64,000 bases of DNA from Chitinophagaceae bacterium. GTDB lineage: Bacteria; Bacteroidota; Bacteroidia; Chitinophagales; Chitinophagaceae. The translations under genes were made by a program, and so were the position numbers. The notes beneath the pieces are model-generated. The model saw only the letters and a list, made by a program, of their open reading frames with translations, was not told the DNA's origin and did no database searches. The stretch lies in NCBI GenBank assembly GCA_016703625.1, contig JADJBP010000009.1, positions 62,001 to 126,000 on the forward strand. The letters are read 5' to 3'. Positions 19,114-30,361 of the stretch are shown one piece after another (position 1 is the first letter of the stretch; the number at the start of each line of letters is the position of its first letter).

Positions 19114-19781
19114 TTAATATGCCTGTAACACTTTCCACATTTCTTCTGCGACAAATTGATTACCCCTTGCATTTAAATGAACCCCATCAGAAGTAAGAAT
19201 GCCGCTGGTCTTATTGCCGGGATTATTTTTAAGATCATGATCCAGGAAAGCTTTTCTCAGGTCAACAAGATACAGGTTATTTTTCTGTGCAATATCCCTG
19301 ATCATTTTACTGTACTCATTTAATTCGCCATCAAGCGGGTTACTGAAGTCTGTTTTTTCGCCGATCGTTGCAGGCGTGCATACAATGACATTGATATTTT
19401 TAGCTTTCAGTTTATTGATGATGGCCTGGTAAAATTTTTGAAATTTATCTGCATCGGTACCGGTGCCCGCAATACGTTTGTGCCAAACATCATTTACGCC
19501 GATATAAATAACAACAATATCAGGATCTTTGCTTAGTACATCTTCTTCCATCCGTAAATACAGATCATATACTTTATTGCTGCTTACGCCTGCCCCAATC
19601 AATTCGTATTGTCCGGCCTTGCCCTGCAAAGCGATCAGGGAATCGAGTTGAACAATATACCCTCCGGGTGTTACTGCAGCTTCAGTAATGGAGTCACCAA
19701 AAAAATAACCCGTTTCTTTTTATTTGCCGGAATACATGCAGCTAATGCACAAAAAAGCAATGCAATCAATGAAATTTTCAT
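19114..19781 (-). CDS. SGNH/GDSL-family hydrolase, lipoprotein (frameshifted)
   Basis: A probable secreted esterase or acetylhydrolase. From ATG 19781 the product starts MKISLIALLFCALAACIPAN with a lipobox Cys. Restoring one T in the run of seven gives VIFFGDSITEAAV with the block I GDS motif. Block III is YIGVNDVW and block V is TSDGVHLN, with catalytic Asp and His. About 222 residues in total. The break lies in the A run near 19705-19711 (plus strand). It is adjacent to GH125 on the same strand, so a role in deacylating glycans is possible but not shown. Confidence 0.8.
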
Positions 19782-19792
19782 GTTCCTGAATT

Positions 19793-21215
19793 TTATTTTA
19801 ATAAATGTAGGCGTTCCTGATAAACCTTCCAGACAAATTCACCAAACAGCGTATTTGCCCAGGCAAACCATTTGCGGGTGAATTTAGCGGCGTCGTCCTT
19901 ATGAAAGGACTCATGCATAAAACCTGTCCCGGCATGGGTTTTCTGCAACATGTGTAAACAGGTTTTTATTTCTTTATCATCGGTACTGGTAAGTCCCCGC
20001 ATAATAATACTCATGGGCCAGATATAGTCCATACCCACATGAGGCCCCCCGATACCCTCTGCGGCTTTGCCTTTGAAGTAGAAGGGGTTGTTTTCTGACA
20101 GCATCATCTTTCGTGTATTTTGATATATTGGATCCTTGCTTTTTACTAAACCCAGGTAAGGTAAAGAAAGAAGTGAAGGAATATTTGCATCATCCATTAA
20201 ATTATAACTTCCAAATCCATTGATCTCGTATGTCATTATTCTTCCCGCTGGTGGATAATCTATAAATGCATTTTCTTTTACAACATCCCGTAAACGTTTC
20301 CAAATAACTTCGCAATCATGACTCAGCCCATTTATAAATAGAGCTTTACCGGAACTCATTTCATCAAGTTGAATTAAAGATTGCAATGCAAAATAATTAC
20401 CCGGTATATTAAAAGGATAAACTGTTGCATCATCACTCGGCCTGAACATAGCATGTATCAATCCTATTTTTTTTGTTGGATATCCATAACCACCCAATGG
20501 CACCCCATCTGTTGCCCAACTGGTTGTTCTTTCAAATTTATAAGGGCCATTATTTTCTAAGCGTTGCTGTTCTTTAAAAGTCTTTGCAATTAATTTCATT
20601 GCTTCCTGCCAGTCTTTATCAAAAACAGAAATGTCTCCTGTTTCTTTCCAATAGCCGTAAGACAATCGTATGGGATAACACAAACTGTCTATCTCCCATT
20701 TGCGCTCATGTATGCCCGGCTTCATTTCTGTCTTGTCATCTTTCCATTCACTCACTTTTGTTTCATCTTTATAAAAAGCATTGGCATAAGGGTCTTTTAA
20801 AATACATTTTACCTGGCGGTTGATAACACCTTTTGATCAGTTCCTGCAAATTTTTATCCTCCTTCATCAATGGCAGGTAAGGCCATACCTGGGCAGATGA
20901 ATCCCTTAGCCACATGGCATCAATATCGCCGGTTATGACAAAAGTATCGGGCTTGCCATTGATGATCTCAAAATCTACCGTGGTATCCAATGTATTGGGG
21001 AAACAGTTCTCAAACAACCAGGCAATTTCTTTATTGCCAATATTCTTTTTAATTTCAGCGATCAGCTTCTCTACCGCCGGGCTTTTAAATTTCCGCTGTT
21101 GTTCCGGTATCCTGACTACGGGGAAGTCGCTTTGCCATTCAGCAAATGAATTTGTACTCATTAAAATACCTGCAGTTGCAAGAGCCGATTGCTGTATGAA
21201 TTTTTTTCTGTTCAT
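19793..21215 (-). CDS. Glycoside hydrolase family 125 (exo-alpha-1,6-mannosidase-like) (frameshifted)
   Basis: GH125 enzymes remove alpha-1,6-linked mannose without metal. The start is set at MNRKKFIQQSALATAG, a twin-arginine-like or Sec signal. The catalytic-site stretch GDIDAMWLRDSSAQVWPYLP is typical. The second part has TTSWATDGVPLGGYG and a C-terminal HAGTGFMHESFHKDDAAKFT. An extra A in a four-base run (20832-20835) breaks the frame. Removing it gives LIKGVINRQVKCILKDPYAN and about 473 residues. Neighbours are an SGNH hydrolase and cyanophycinase on the same strand. Confidence 0.85.
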
Positions 21216-21284
21216 ACTGTTAAGATAAAAAGAAAATGCATCCGCTGAATGGGGATGCATCATCATAAATAATGCCCGGCACAA

Positions 21285-22179
21285 TTATTCTACATCCACC
21301 TGTTTCTTTATCACTGAACCATTGGCAGTTTCCATCAAAAATTTTCTTTCTTTTAGAAGGTAACCGTTTCCGTGTTCGCAAAAATGCTCTTTTAAATTTT
21401 CGATGCTGATGGGATTGCCATAAGGAATATCGGCAATATTGGAATGCCTGATATCGTGCCCGTCGATGATCATTACCAGCCCGCTCCCGATGGCTTCCAT
21501 CTTATTGCTGTCGGTTATCAGCATGGCTGTGTCTTCACCAAGGCCAATGCCAATACAGGAAGGGTTTGTTGCTACAGCCTGTGCCAGCCTGCCAAACCTG
21601 CCCCTTTTTCAAAATGAGAATCAAAGATCACATCCTGCATGAAACCGAGGCCGGTGGTGATCTTTACTTCGCCTTTCAAATGTGCCCTGGTGGCATTTCC
21701 TTCATAGATCATGGTGTTGCTCATGGCCATGGCTCCGGCCGAGGTTCCGGCAATGATAAAATCCTTCTCAGCCTTGTACCTGTCTAAAATTACCTGGAAA
21801 AGATCAGTACCTCAAATGTACTGCTCAGGCGTAATTGGTTACCACCGCTGAACATCACCACCTGGCATGCACTGATACGCTTTATGTGATCTGCATCTGC
21901 CGTATCTGCCCGGTTGCGGATATGTATGATACCTATATTGGTGCATCCGATCTTGCCAAAAGCATTCAGGTAATTGTCGCCAACTTCGTGGGGGATCATG
22001 CTCGCTGTGGTGATCACTTCAATACGGCTCAGGGGGCCGCCGGCTTCTTCAACGATGCGGGATAATATTCCCAGCTCAAAAAAATTGAGGTTATTGCGTT
22101 GGATCTTTCCGGTCTCCAGGTCTGTGCCTTTATCTTCTGCCCCACCAATCGCAATTAGTTTTCCTTTGGCAAATTGCAT
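21285..22179 (-). CDS. cphB: Cyanophycinase (two frameshifts)
   Basis: A serine exopeptidase of family S51 that cuts cyanophycin (multi-L-arginyl-poly-L-aspartate) into beta-Asp-Arg. It has no signal peptide, so it is cytoplasmic. The start is MQFAKGKLIAIGGAEDKG. Further motifs are VVMFSGGNQLRLSSTF, the nucleophile elbow GTSAGAMAMS, and GIGLGEDTAMLI. One G is missing in TTTGGAGGT near 21814, and one G is missing in the run near 21601-21604. With both restored the protein has about 298 residues. cphA lies 1.6 kb away on the other strand, so function and context agree. Confidence 0.9.
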
Positions 22180-22201
22180 TAAATCATTTTTATGATTAAC
22201 G

Positions 22202-22209
22202 CAAAAATA
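22202..22209 (-). promoter_or_regulatory. -7 promoter element of cphB
   Basis: Minus-strand TATTTTTG matches TAnnTTTG, 22 bases before the cphB ATG. No convincing -33 is seen. Confidence 0.45.
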
Positions 22210-22270
22210 GGGGAAATCGTGTATGCATTGCCATTTTTGGTTATTAACGGTTGTTAATAACAGGTAAAAA

Positions 22271-23561
22271 TCAGCTTTTTGCAAATGCTTCAATGCCTTC
22301 TGCCAGCCGGTCTAAATTTTTCGTACTGGTATATACGTTGGGGGTTACCCGAACACCCCGGATATTCTCCCATACAATACCTACCGTATGTATCTTGTAA
22401 TGTTGCCATAAATAACTGTCCAATGCGCCCGGTTCTTTTCCATCAACACTCACCAGGCCAATGGCACAGCCAAATTCTTTTTTAAAGGAAGTATGCAGTT
22501 TCACTTTGGGGATATCCTTTACTTTATTCATCCAGTAATTTTTCAGGAACAGCAAACGTTCCTCTTTTCTTTTACTGCCGATCATATCATGAAAATCAAT
22601 GGCTTTATCGATGGCTTCTTCAATATAGAACGGGCGGGTGCCCAAATGTTCAAACTTGCGGATATTATCCTCATTATTGTCTCCGGCGCCAAATAAAGGC
22701 CAGGTGGTTTTAATTTTTTCTTTTCGTACATACAGGAACCCGGTACCGATCGGGGCGCCCAGCCATTTATGCAAACTGGTTCCAAAATAATCGCAGTTCA
22801 GGTCAGGTATCAGAAATTCAAAATGGGCAAAAGTATGTGCCCCGTCAACCAATACAACTATATCCCTTTTTTTGGCAGCATCTGCAATTTTGCGAACGGG
22901 CATTTTTTGCCCGATCCAGTTGATCATATGTGTTACCTGTACAACCCCTGGTCCTGGATGTAAACGCATCGGTGTATTTTTTAACCAGGTAATTTTCATC
23001 TTCACTGGGCAGTTCCAGGTCGATCCAGACCAGTTTTATACCTTCTCTTTTTTCACGTTGTTTCCAGGCACCGATCATATTGGGGTAATCCTGTTTGGCA
23101 AGTACAATTTCATCACCCGGTTTTAATTCAATTCCAAAAATGGCGGTTTCCAGGGCTTCGGATGCATTGCGGTGCAGGGCGATCTCTTCCGCATCACAAC
23201 CGGCCAGTTGCGCCAGGTTCTTACGCAGGGGTTCACGCCCGGCATCAATAATGCGCCACATAAAATAACTGGGGGCCTGGTTACTGATGTCGTAATTCAG
23301 CTTCATGGCATCTGCTACCGGTTTTGGTGCCGGGGAAACACCGCCGTTATTCAGGTTTATAAAATTGGGGGCAATGGTATAGGATTGCTGTACATACCGC
23401 CAGAAATCCTCATCAAGTGCAAGGTCGGCAGGTGAAACAGATTCAGCATTTTTTAAAGCCGCCTGCAGATCACGGCTCCAGGCAGGTTGCAGCAGTCCGG
23501 CGGTAATGGCCGATGCAGACAATAATCCCATTTTATGCAGAAAAGAACGTCGATTGCTCAT
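22271..23561 (-). CDS. Class V PLP-dependent aminotransferase/isopenicillin-N-epimerase-like, Tat-exported (frameshifted)
   Basis: A fold-type I PLP enzyme. The start MSNRRSFLHKMGLLSASAIT is a twin-arginine signal (RRSFL), so a periplasmic location is likely. The active-site parts are VLVDGAHTFAHFEF (PLP Asp) and SLHKWLGAPIGTGFLYV (Schiff-base Lys). One extra G in a four-base run at 22945-22948 splits it. Removal gives TSRTRVVQVTHMINWIGQKM and about 429 residues. It lies between cphB and divergent cphA. A part in cyanophycin or arginine use is only a guess from position. The substrate is unknown. Confidence 0.8.
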
Positions 23562-23647
23562 GATGAAGAATTTTGTTTTACAATTTACATATTTTGTTTT
23601 TTGCAAAGCAAGATGATTTTGGTAATTTCCATTTTATGGGAAAATCG

Positions 23648-23730
23648 AAAGTAAAAAGTAAAATTTCAAAACTGTTGATCCTATAAAGATTTTACTTTTG
23701 AATTTTGACTTTTGACTTTTCACTTTTGCC
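23648..23730. repeat. 7-bp-period word tract upstream of cphA
   Basis: Heptamers ACTTTTG, AATTTTG, ACTTTTG, ACTTTTC, ACTTTTG (23690-23730) face an inverted arm with AAAAGTAAAA and TTTCAAAA (23648-23670). It lies 30 bases before the cphA start. Confidence 0.65.
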
Positions 23731-23757
23731 TTATCAAAACACAAAACAGCTCAATTT

Positions 23758-26380
23758 ATGAAGATTGTTGAAATTAAAGTACTGAGGGGACCAAACTACT
23801 GGAGCGTACGCCGCACCAAACTGATCCAGATGAAACTTGACCTGGAAGAAATGGAGCAACGCCCTACCAACCAGATCGAAGGATTCAGGCATAGGCTGGA
23901 AGCGATGTTCCCGACCATGATAGAACACCGCTGCAGTGTGGGTACCCGCGGAGGTTTTTTTGAGCGGGTGGATGAAGGTACCTGGATGGGACATGTGATA
24001 GAACATATTGCCCTTGAAATGCAAACCCTGGCCGGTATGGATACCGGTTTTGGCCGTACCCGGGGCACCGGTAACGAAGGTGAATATTATGTCTGCATCA
24101 GTTATATGGAAGAAGATGCCGGTGTATATGCTGCAAAGGCTGCCGTACGTGTGGCAGAAGCGCTGGCCGATGGAAAAGAATATGACATGGCAGAGGATAT
24201 CATGCGCATGCGGGAGATCAGGGAAGATACGAGGCTGGGGCCCAGTACAGCCTGCATTGTGGATGAAGCTGCCAAAAGAGGCATACCCTTTATCCGTTTA
24301 AACAAACATTCGCTGGTACAACTGGGATATGGTGTACACCAGAAAAGGATCAGGGCAACCATTGCCAGTACCACGGGGAATATTGCGGTTGACATTGCCT
24401 GCGATAAGGAAGAAACCAAAAACCTGTTGGATGCAGCCGAGATCCCCGTACCCAAAGGCGATGTGGTAAGAACCGAAGAAGGATTAAAAACAGAGATCGA
24501 AAAGATCGGTTATCCCATCGTTATCAAACCCATTGACGGCAACCACGGAAAAGGAAATACAACCAATATCATCAACTGGGACCAGGCATTAAAGGCATTT
24601 GCCGCTGCCAAAGAATATGGCCGCAGTGTGATCGTTGAAAAATATATCACCGGCTTTGACTTCCGTATCCTTGTCATCAATTATAAATTTATCTGTGCCG
24701 CTTTGCGTACACCCGCTGCTGTTACAGGTGATGGACAGCATACCATTCAATATTTAATGGATGAAGTGAATAAAGATCCCCGCCGCGGTTACGGGCACGA
24801 AAAAGTATTGACCCAGATCACGGTTGACCAGTTTACCCAAAAAATGCTGGATGACCTGGGTTATACGCTGGATACCATCCCGGCAAAAGGTGAACTGGTA
24901 TTACTGAAGCCAACCGCAAATCTTTCTACAGGCGGTACCAGTACCGATGTTACAGATGAAGTACATCCTGCCAATATCATGATGTGTGAGCGGATCGCCC
25001 GTATAATAGGCCTGGATATTTGCGGTATTGATATCATGGTAAATGACCTGAGGTCACCGGTTAAGGAAAACGGTGGCGCCATCCTGGAAGTGAATGCAGC
25101 ACCGGGTTTTCGCATGCACATTGATCCATCCATAGGTTTGCCGCGCAATGTGGCTGAGCCTGTAGTGGATATGCTTTTCCCCAAAGGAAGTGCAGGTACC
25201 ATACCCATTATTGCCATTACCGGCACCAATGGTAAAACAACCACAACCCGGTTAACGGCACATATTGCAAAAACGGCCGGTTATAAAGTGGGATATACCA
25301 CCAGCGATGGGGTGTACATACAAAATCAACTGATGATGAAGGGTGATTGTACCGGCCCGGTTTCTTCCACCTTTGTTTTAAAGGACCCGACGGTTGATTT
25401 TGCTGTATTGGAATGTGCCAGGGGCGGCATTTTAAAAAGCGGGCTTGCATTTCAAAACTGCGATGTGGCTGTTGTTACCAATATCAGCGCTGATCATATC
25501 GGGCTGGGCGGTATTGACTCCATGGAACAGATGGCCAAAGTAAAGGCCGTGGTACCCGAAACCGTTTTTAAACATGGTTATGCCATTTTAAATGCAGACG
25601 ATGACCTGGTATATGCCATGCGTGATGGGCTCAGTTGCAATATTGCCTTTTTCAGTATGGATGAATATAATCCAAGGATAGTAAAACATTGCAGGGATGG
25701 CGGTTATGCAGCCGTTTTTTGAGAACGGTTACATCACCATCATGAAAGGCACCTGGAAGATACGGGTGATAAAAGTAACAGATGTACCGGTTACCTATGG
25801 TGGCAAAGCCTTACACAATATCATGAACTGCCTTCCTGCCGTTTTGAGTACTTATTTCTGGCGCAATATCGAAATTGAAGATATCAGGCTGGCCCTGCAG
25901 ACTTTTATTCCTTCTTCAACACAAACACCGGGAAGGTTGAACCTGTTTCAATTCAAACAATTCCAGTTTTTGGTTGATTTTGCCCATAACCCTGCCGGGC
26001 TTGAACTGCTTTGCGATTTTGTAAGCAAACTGGAAGGTGAGCCCAAAGTAGGGATCATCAGCGGTACCGGCGACCGGAGAGATGAAGACATCAAAGAACT
26101 GGGAAAGATCTCGGGAAGATCATTTGATGAGATCATCATCCGACAGGATAAAAATTTAAGGGGCAGAACGGCCGAAGAGATCGTAAACCTGCTGGTGGAA
26201 GGTATCAATGAAACAAAAACAAAGGATATCCCGGTTACTATTATTTTAAATGAAAAGGAAGCCATCATGCATGCTTACAACACAGCAAAACCAGGATCCT
26301 TAATCACGATCATGTGTGATGTGGTAGCAGAAGCACTGGACCTGATCAAAGGATTAAAGGAAAAAGAGGACCTAGAATAA
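23758..26380 (+). CDS. cphA: Cyanophycin synthetase (frameshifted)
   Basis: Builds cyanophycin by ATP-dependent addition of Asp and Arg. The three CphA1 domains are visible in order. The N domain starts MKIVEIKVLRGPNYWSVRRT and has GTWMGHVIEHIALEMQTLAG. The ATP-grasp region is about residues 220-490, with IVIKPIDGNHGKGNTTNI and EVNAAPGFRMHIDP. The Mur-ligase-like domain has the P loop ITGTNGKTTTTRL, then DFAHNPAGLELL and GTGDRRDEDI. One extra T in GTTTTTTGAG near 25720 breaks the frame. Corrected length is 873 residues, normal for CphA. Together with cphB this gives a full make-and-break nitrogen/carbon store. Confidence 0.95.
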
Positions 26381-26402
26381 TTTATAGCCTGTATAAATGC
26401 TT

Positions 26403-26434
26403 TTTGGGAAATATGACCTGTTATCCTAAATTTG
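26403..26434 (+). promoter_or_regulatory. Strong Bacteroidota promoter of tRNA-Gln
   Basis: TTTG (26403-26406), a 20-base spacer and TAAATTTG (26427-26434). Both boxes match the consensus. It lies about 32 bases before the tRNA. Confidence 0.85.
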
Positions 26435-26465
26435 CACTCCCGATTAAAAATTGAGGGTATCAAAC

Positions 26466-26536
26466 TGGGTTATGGTGTAAAGGTAGCACAACAGATTTTG
26501 ATTCTGTTTGTCTAGGTTCGAATCCTAGTAACCCAA
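26466..26536 (+). tRNA. tRNA-Gln (anticodon TTG)
   Basis: Acceptor TGGGTTA pairs with TAACCCA. Stem ACAGA/TCTGT encloses TTTTGAT, anticodon TTG. T-loop GGTTCGAATCC. A stand-alone gene with its own promoter and terminator. Confidence 0.96.
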
Positions 26537-26537
26537 C

Positions 26538-26567
26538 AAAAAAGAACTGATCACTCAGTTCTTTTTT
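26538..26567 (+). terminator. Terminator of tRNA-Gln (also faces pafA)
   Basis: AAGAACTGA, loop TCAC, TCAGTTCTT, then a T run. An A run on the other side makes it usable by the convergent pafA transcript as well. Confidence 0.9.
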
Positions 26568-26582
26568 CGTTTATATAATGAT

Positions 26583-28229
26583 TTACTTTATCAGTTCTGC
26601 GATCACCTTACCCACACTCCCGTTTGGCATCTGTATCTGCAGCATGGCAGCAAGGGTTGGTGCTATATCGGTCATATACACTTCGCGGTAACTTTTGCCG
26701 GGCTTTACTTTCCAGCCAAACCAAACCAGGGGAATATGGGCATCATAAGGATTCCATAATCCGTGCGTAGTTCCCTTTTTGCCGCCATCAAAATACCCCG
26801 GTTTAAGGGTGAACTGTATATCGCCGCTGCGTTTTGGATTATACCCGTGTATCATCATCTCTTTTTGAGGCTGCGATAAATTGGTTCCGGCAATATCTTC
26901 CGTGGCAAAAGCAGCAATGATATAGGGCTCCTGTTTCAACATTTTTATGGCGAGTTTTTTAACTGCCTCTACCTCTTTGCCGGCAGATTCTATTAAAGTT
27001 GTATTCAGGTAAACCTGGTAATTCATGACTGATTGTACTGCTTTTTTTATGCCAAAGACAGAGTCAATGGCTGCATTCATGTTTTTGGCTATGGCATTAT
27101 CATCAAAAGTACCTGCAGGTATTTTACGTTCCTGCATAAAGGCGGGTATATGTGCCACACCATGATCGGATGACAGGAAAAAAAGATAATTGCCAACGCC
27201 CAGTTTTTTATCGAGGTATGATAAAAAATCAGCAATATCCCTGTCGAGCCGTAGATAAGTATCTTCCACTTCCATTGAATTTGGTCCGAACGAATGCCCG
27301 ATATAATCGGTTGAAGAAATACTCATGGCTAAAAAATCGGTTACCGTGCCCATACCCATAGCCTCATTGTCGATGGCTGCTTTGGCAAAATCAAACGTGT
27401 AAGTGTTTGCGTAGGGTGTTGTTTTGAACGATGCATATTTATCCGCTGCTCCAATGGCTGAAAGCCGGTGAGGCAACACCAGGCTCTTTAATCCTTTAAT
27501 GGTATTTACATAAGGTTTTTCATCCGCAGTACTTAAAACATATTTACTTGCGGGCAGCAAAGGGTTCCAGTCGTTACGCATATAAACCGAGGGCAGGTCC
27601 TTTGCATTAAAATCCTCAACCCATTTTGGTAATTGATTCATATAAAAAGAGCTGGTGATCCATTTACCTGGTTTATCATCGTACCAGTAAGCGGCGTTGG
27701 CAGTATGTCCTGCGGGCAGGATGGCACCCCTGTCTTTTAAAGCAATACCGATCACCTTGCTTTTAAAATTATTGCTGAGTTTTAATTCATCGGTAATGGT
27801 TGTGGTCCACATATTTGCCGGGCTCATCATTCCAGCACCGGAGGTACTGCCTACTGTTTTAACAGTAGAATCATCGGTACAATAAACAACCCTGCCGGAG
27901 TTTTTATCAAACCAGTTATTACCTACAATCCCGGTAATAGCCGGTACACTGCCCGTATAAACACAGGTATGCCCAACAGCTGTATAGGTTGGTACATACG
28001 GAATAAATGTATTCTCATTGCTAAAACCCTGGCTAAGCAGGCGTTTAAATCCATTGGCCCCGTACAGAGCTGCATAGCGGTATAAATAGTCCCACCGCAT
28101 CTGGTCAACAACCAGGCCCACAACCAGTTTTGGTTTTTGGCGATCCCGGCCGGCCGGCTGGTTTTGTGCTGTTACAGCAAATGAAATAACTGACAAAAAA
28201 CCAAGGGAAAGAAATAATTTACGCTGCAT
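26583..28229 (-). CDS. pafA: PafA-type alkaline phosphatase
   Basis: A secreted phosphate-irrepressible alkaline phosphatase of the alkaline-phosphatase superfamily. It is intact at 548 residues with a signal peptide (residues 1-21). Metal and catalytic sites are VVDQMRWD, nucleophile Thr81 in YVPTYTAVGH, the Asn in GIVGNNW, and the phosphate-contacting Lys and Arg in ALKDRGAILPAGH, the PafA signature. STDYIGHSFGPNS, SSDHGVAHIP and GTTHGLWNPYD follow. It hydrolyses phosphate monoesters in the periplasm, which supports phosphate scavenging. Confidence 0.94.
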   Translation of the reverse strand: MQRKLFLSLGFLSVISFAVTAQNQPAGRDRQKPKLVVGLVVDQMRWDYLYRYAALYGANGFKRLLSQGFSNENTFIPYVPTYTAVGHTCVYTGSVPAITGIVGNNWFDKNSGRVVYCTDDSTVKTVGSTSGAGMMSPANMWTTTITDELKLSNNFKSKVIGIALKDRGAILPAGHTANAAYWYDDKPGKWITSSFYMNQLPKWVEDFNAKDLPSVYMRNDWNPLLPASKYVLSTADEKPYVNTIKGLKSLVLPHRLSAIGAADKYASFKTTPYANTYTFDFAKAAIDNEAMGMGTVTDFLAMSISSTDYIGHSFGPNSMEVEDTYLRLDRDIADFLSYLDKKLGVGNYLFFLSSDHGVAHIPAFMQERKIPAGTFDDNAIAKNMNAAIDSVFGIKKAVQSVMNYQVYLNTTLIESAGKEVEAVKKLAIKMLKQEPYIIAAFATEDIAGTNLSQPQKEMMIHGYNPKRSGDIQFTLKPGYFDGGKKGTTHGLWNPYDAHIPLVWFGWKVKPGKSYREVYMTDIAPTLAAMLQIQMPNGSVGKVIAELIK

Positions 28230-28310
28230 ACAAACTGTTTTTTCAAAGGTAATTATTAAGTAACGGAAATGTATGTTAAGCCAATATTACCTGTTTTGCT
28301 GTCAAAGTAT

Positions 28311-28318
28311 TAATTTTG
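28311..28318 (+). promoter_or_regulatory. -7 promoter element upstream of alpha-oxoamine synthase gene
   Basis: TAATTTTG matches TAnnTTTG exactly, 72 bases before the start codon. No clear TTTG at -33. Confidence 0.5.
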
Positions 28319-28389
28319 CGGCCTCACCCATCAGTAAAATAAAGCATATTTTACCGACAGGTGAATCAAATCTAAAATCTACAATCAAT

Positions 28390-29642
28390 ATGGATGTTTT
28401 TGAAAAATTAGTTAAAGATGGCGGGCCAATTGGCCAGCATATGGACAGGGCGCATGGTTATTTTACTTTTCCAAAACTGGAAGGAGAACTGGGGCCAAGG
28501 ATGCAGTTCCGTGGAAAAGACATGATCGTTTGGAGCCTGAACAATTACCTGGGACTGGTTAACCATCCCGATGTAAGAAAAGCAGATACTGATGCGGCTG
28601 CAAAATACGGCATGGGCAACCCCATGGGTGCCCGGATGATGAGTGGCAATACAGCCATGCATGAAGAACTGGAAAAGTGATCAGCGAATTTGTAAGCCGT
28701 GAAGATACCATGCTCCTGAACTTTGGCTACCAGGGTATCATGAGTTGTATTGATGCACTGGTGAACCGCCGTGATGCGATCGTATATGATGCCGAAGCGC
28801 ATGCCTGCAGAGTAGATGGTGTAAGGCTGCATATGGGTAACCGTTATGCCTTTAAACACAATGATATTGAAGACTGCGAAAAACAATTGCAGCGGGCAAC
28901 CGAATTGGCGGCAAAGAACGGCGGCGGTATTTTATTGATAACAGAAGGTGTTTTTGGCATGGATGGAGAGCAGGGTATTTTAAAGGAGATATGTGCTTTA
29001 AAAAAGAAATATGAGTTCCGCATTTTAATTGATGATGCACATGGCTTTGGTTATATGGGCCCTACCGGCGCCGGTGCCGATGAAGCCCAGGGCTGCCAGC
29101 AGGATATTGACCTCTACTTCAGCACATTTGTGAAAAGTATGGGCAGCATTGGCGCTTTTATCAGCGGGCCAAAAAATGTATTGAAATATTTACGCTACAA
29201 TGTACGTTCGCAGATCTTTGCCAAGAGTTTACCATTGATGATCGTGGAAGGCATGCTCAAGCGCATGGAAATGGTAAAAGCCATGCCAGAACTGCGTGAA
29301 AAATTATGGCACAATGTAAACCGCCTGCAAAGCGGGTTAAAGGAAAGGGGGTTTGATATTGGGCATACCAACAGCCCGGTTACACCCATTTACATGAAAG
29401 GCGATGTGCCCGAAGCCACACAAATGGTGATGGACCTGCGTGAGAACTACCATATTTTTTGCAGCATTGTGGTGTACCCCGTTATACCAAAAGGCGATAT
29501 CATTTACCGGCTGATACCCACTGCTGCACACAGTGATGCCGATATTGACGAAACCCTTACCGCCTTTGAAGCAACCAAAAAGAAACTGGATGCCGGTGCG
29601 TATAAAGCAGTTGAGATCCCCGATATGGCGGAAGTGAGTTAA
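28390..29642 (+). CDS. Alpha-oxoamine synthase family PLP enzyme, KBL/SPT-like (frameshifted)
   Basis: The family condenses an amino acid with an acyl-CoA (2-amino-3-ketobutyrate ligase, 8-amino-7-oxononanoate synthase, serine palmitoyltransferase). It starts MDVFEKLVKDGGPIGQHMDR. It has WSLNNYLGLVNHPDVRKAD, the substrate loop NPMGARMMSGNT, LIDDAHGFGYMG (PLP Asp) and Schiff-base Lys in FSTFVKSMGSIGAFISG. One A is missing at GAAAAGTG near 28675. Restoring it gives 417 residues. Bacteroidota make sphingolipids through an enzyme of this family, so serine palmitoyltransferase is one option. The substrate cannot be fixed by sight. Confidence 0.8.
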
Positions 29643-29664
29643 GGAATAAAAAAAATCAGATCAT

Positions 29665-29695
29665 GATCCCGGATTTTTTAGGCCGGGATTTTTAT
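29665..29695 (+). terminator. Intrinsic terminator after alpha-oxoamine synthase gene
   Basis: ATCCCGG, loop, CCGGGAT, then TTTTATTT. It separates the gene from the S51 peptidase downstream. Confidence 0.8.
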
Positions 29696-29719
29696 TTACT
29701 TTCCTGTTTAAAAAAGGCA

Positions 29720-30358
29720 ATGAACAATATTCCAAAACTATTGCTCTATTCCATGTCGCTTACCGAAAAACATTATGCCGCGCTGGAAAAACTAACGGGC
29801 AAAAAAGCAAATGACATTTATTTTGCCTGCATTGAAAATGCTGCTGATGTTATTGAAGGATCGGAACAATGGGTGCCGGGCATCAGGCAATCGCTGGTTG
29901 ACAGGGGTTACCGGGTAGAAACCATTGACCTGAGAAACTGGTTTCAAAAACCGGAAGGCCTGTATAAAAAACTGCAAAGCAAAGATGTGATCTGGGTTTG
30001 CGGAGGACATACTTATTACCTGCGCTGGATATTAAAAGAAAGCGGTGCTGATACGATCATAAAAGAACTGGTTGCAGCAGGAAAGGTTTATGCAGGCTGG
30101 AGCGCCGGTGCCATCATGGCCGGTCCCACCACAAAATATTTTGAGCTGATGGGAGATGACCCGGCTGCTGCTGTTGAACTGATTGATGCAGGATTAAACC
30201 TGACCAATAAAGTGATCGTGCCGCATATAAACAACCCTGATTTTGCCGCAGGAGCCGCAGCAACCTGCGAAGCATTACAGCATGCAGGCTTTAAAGTGAT
30301 CGCATTAAACGATCATGAAGCCTTTCTTATTCATGGAGCAACAGAAACCCTGCTCTGA
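29720..30358 (+). CDS. Peptidase E-like S51 family protein
   Basis: 212 residues, intact, no signal peptide. It has the class I glutamine-amidotransferase-like fold of peptidase E (alpha-aspartyl dipeptidase). The nucleophile elbow is GWSAGAIMAGPTT, preceded by VIWVCGGHTYYLRWIL. Further on comes NDHEAFLIHG. The start MNNIPKLLLYSMS follows the terminator. It is in the same superfamily as the cyanophycinase in this window but is shorter and clearly distinct. It could help cleave Asp-containing dipeptides, which is a guess from family and location. Confidence 0.82.
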   Translation: MNNIPKLLLYSMSLTEKHYAALEKLTGKKANDIYFACIENAADVIEGSEQWVPGIRQSLVDRGYRVETIDLRNWFQKPEGLYKKLQSKDVIWVCGGHTYYLRWILKESGADTIIKELVAAGKVYAGWSAGAIMAGPTTKYFELMGDDPAAAVELIDAGLNLTNKVIVPHINNPDFAAGAAATCEALQHAGFKVIALNDHEAFLIHGATETLL

Positions 30359-30361
30359 TCA

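Noticed and set aside
28390..29642. Naming the PLP enzyme as KBL or serine palmitoyltransferase outright
   Set aside because: The family motifs are shared by several enzymes and no pathway neighbour decides the substrate.
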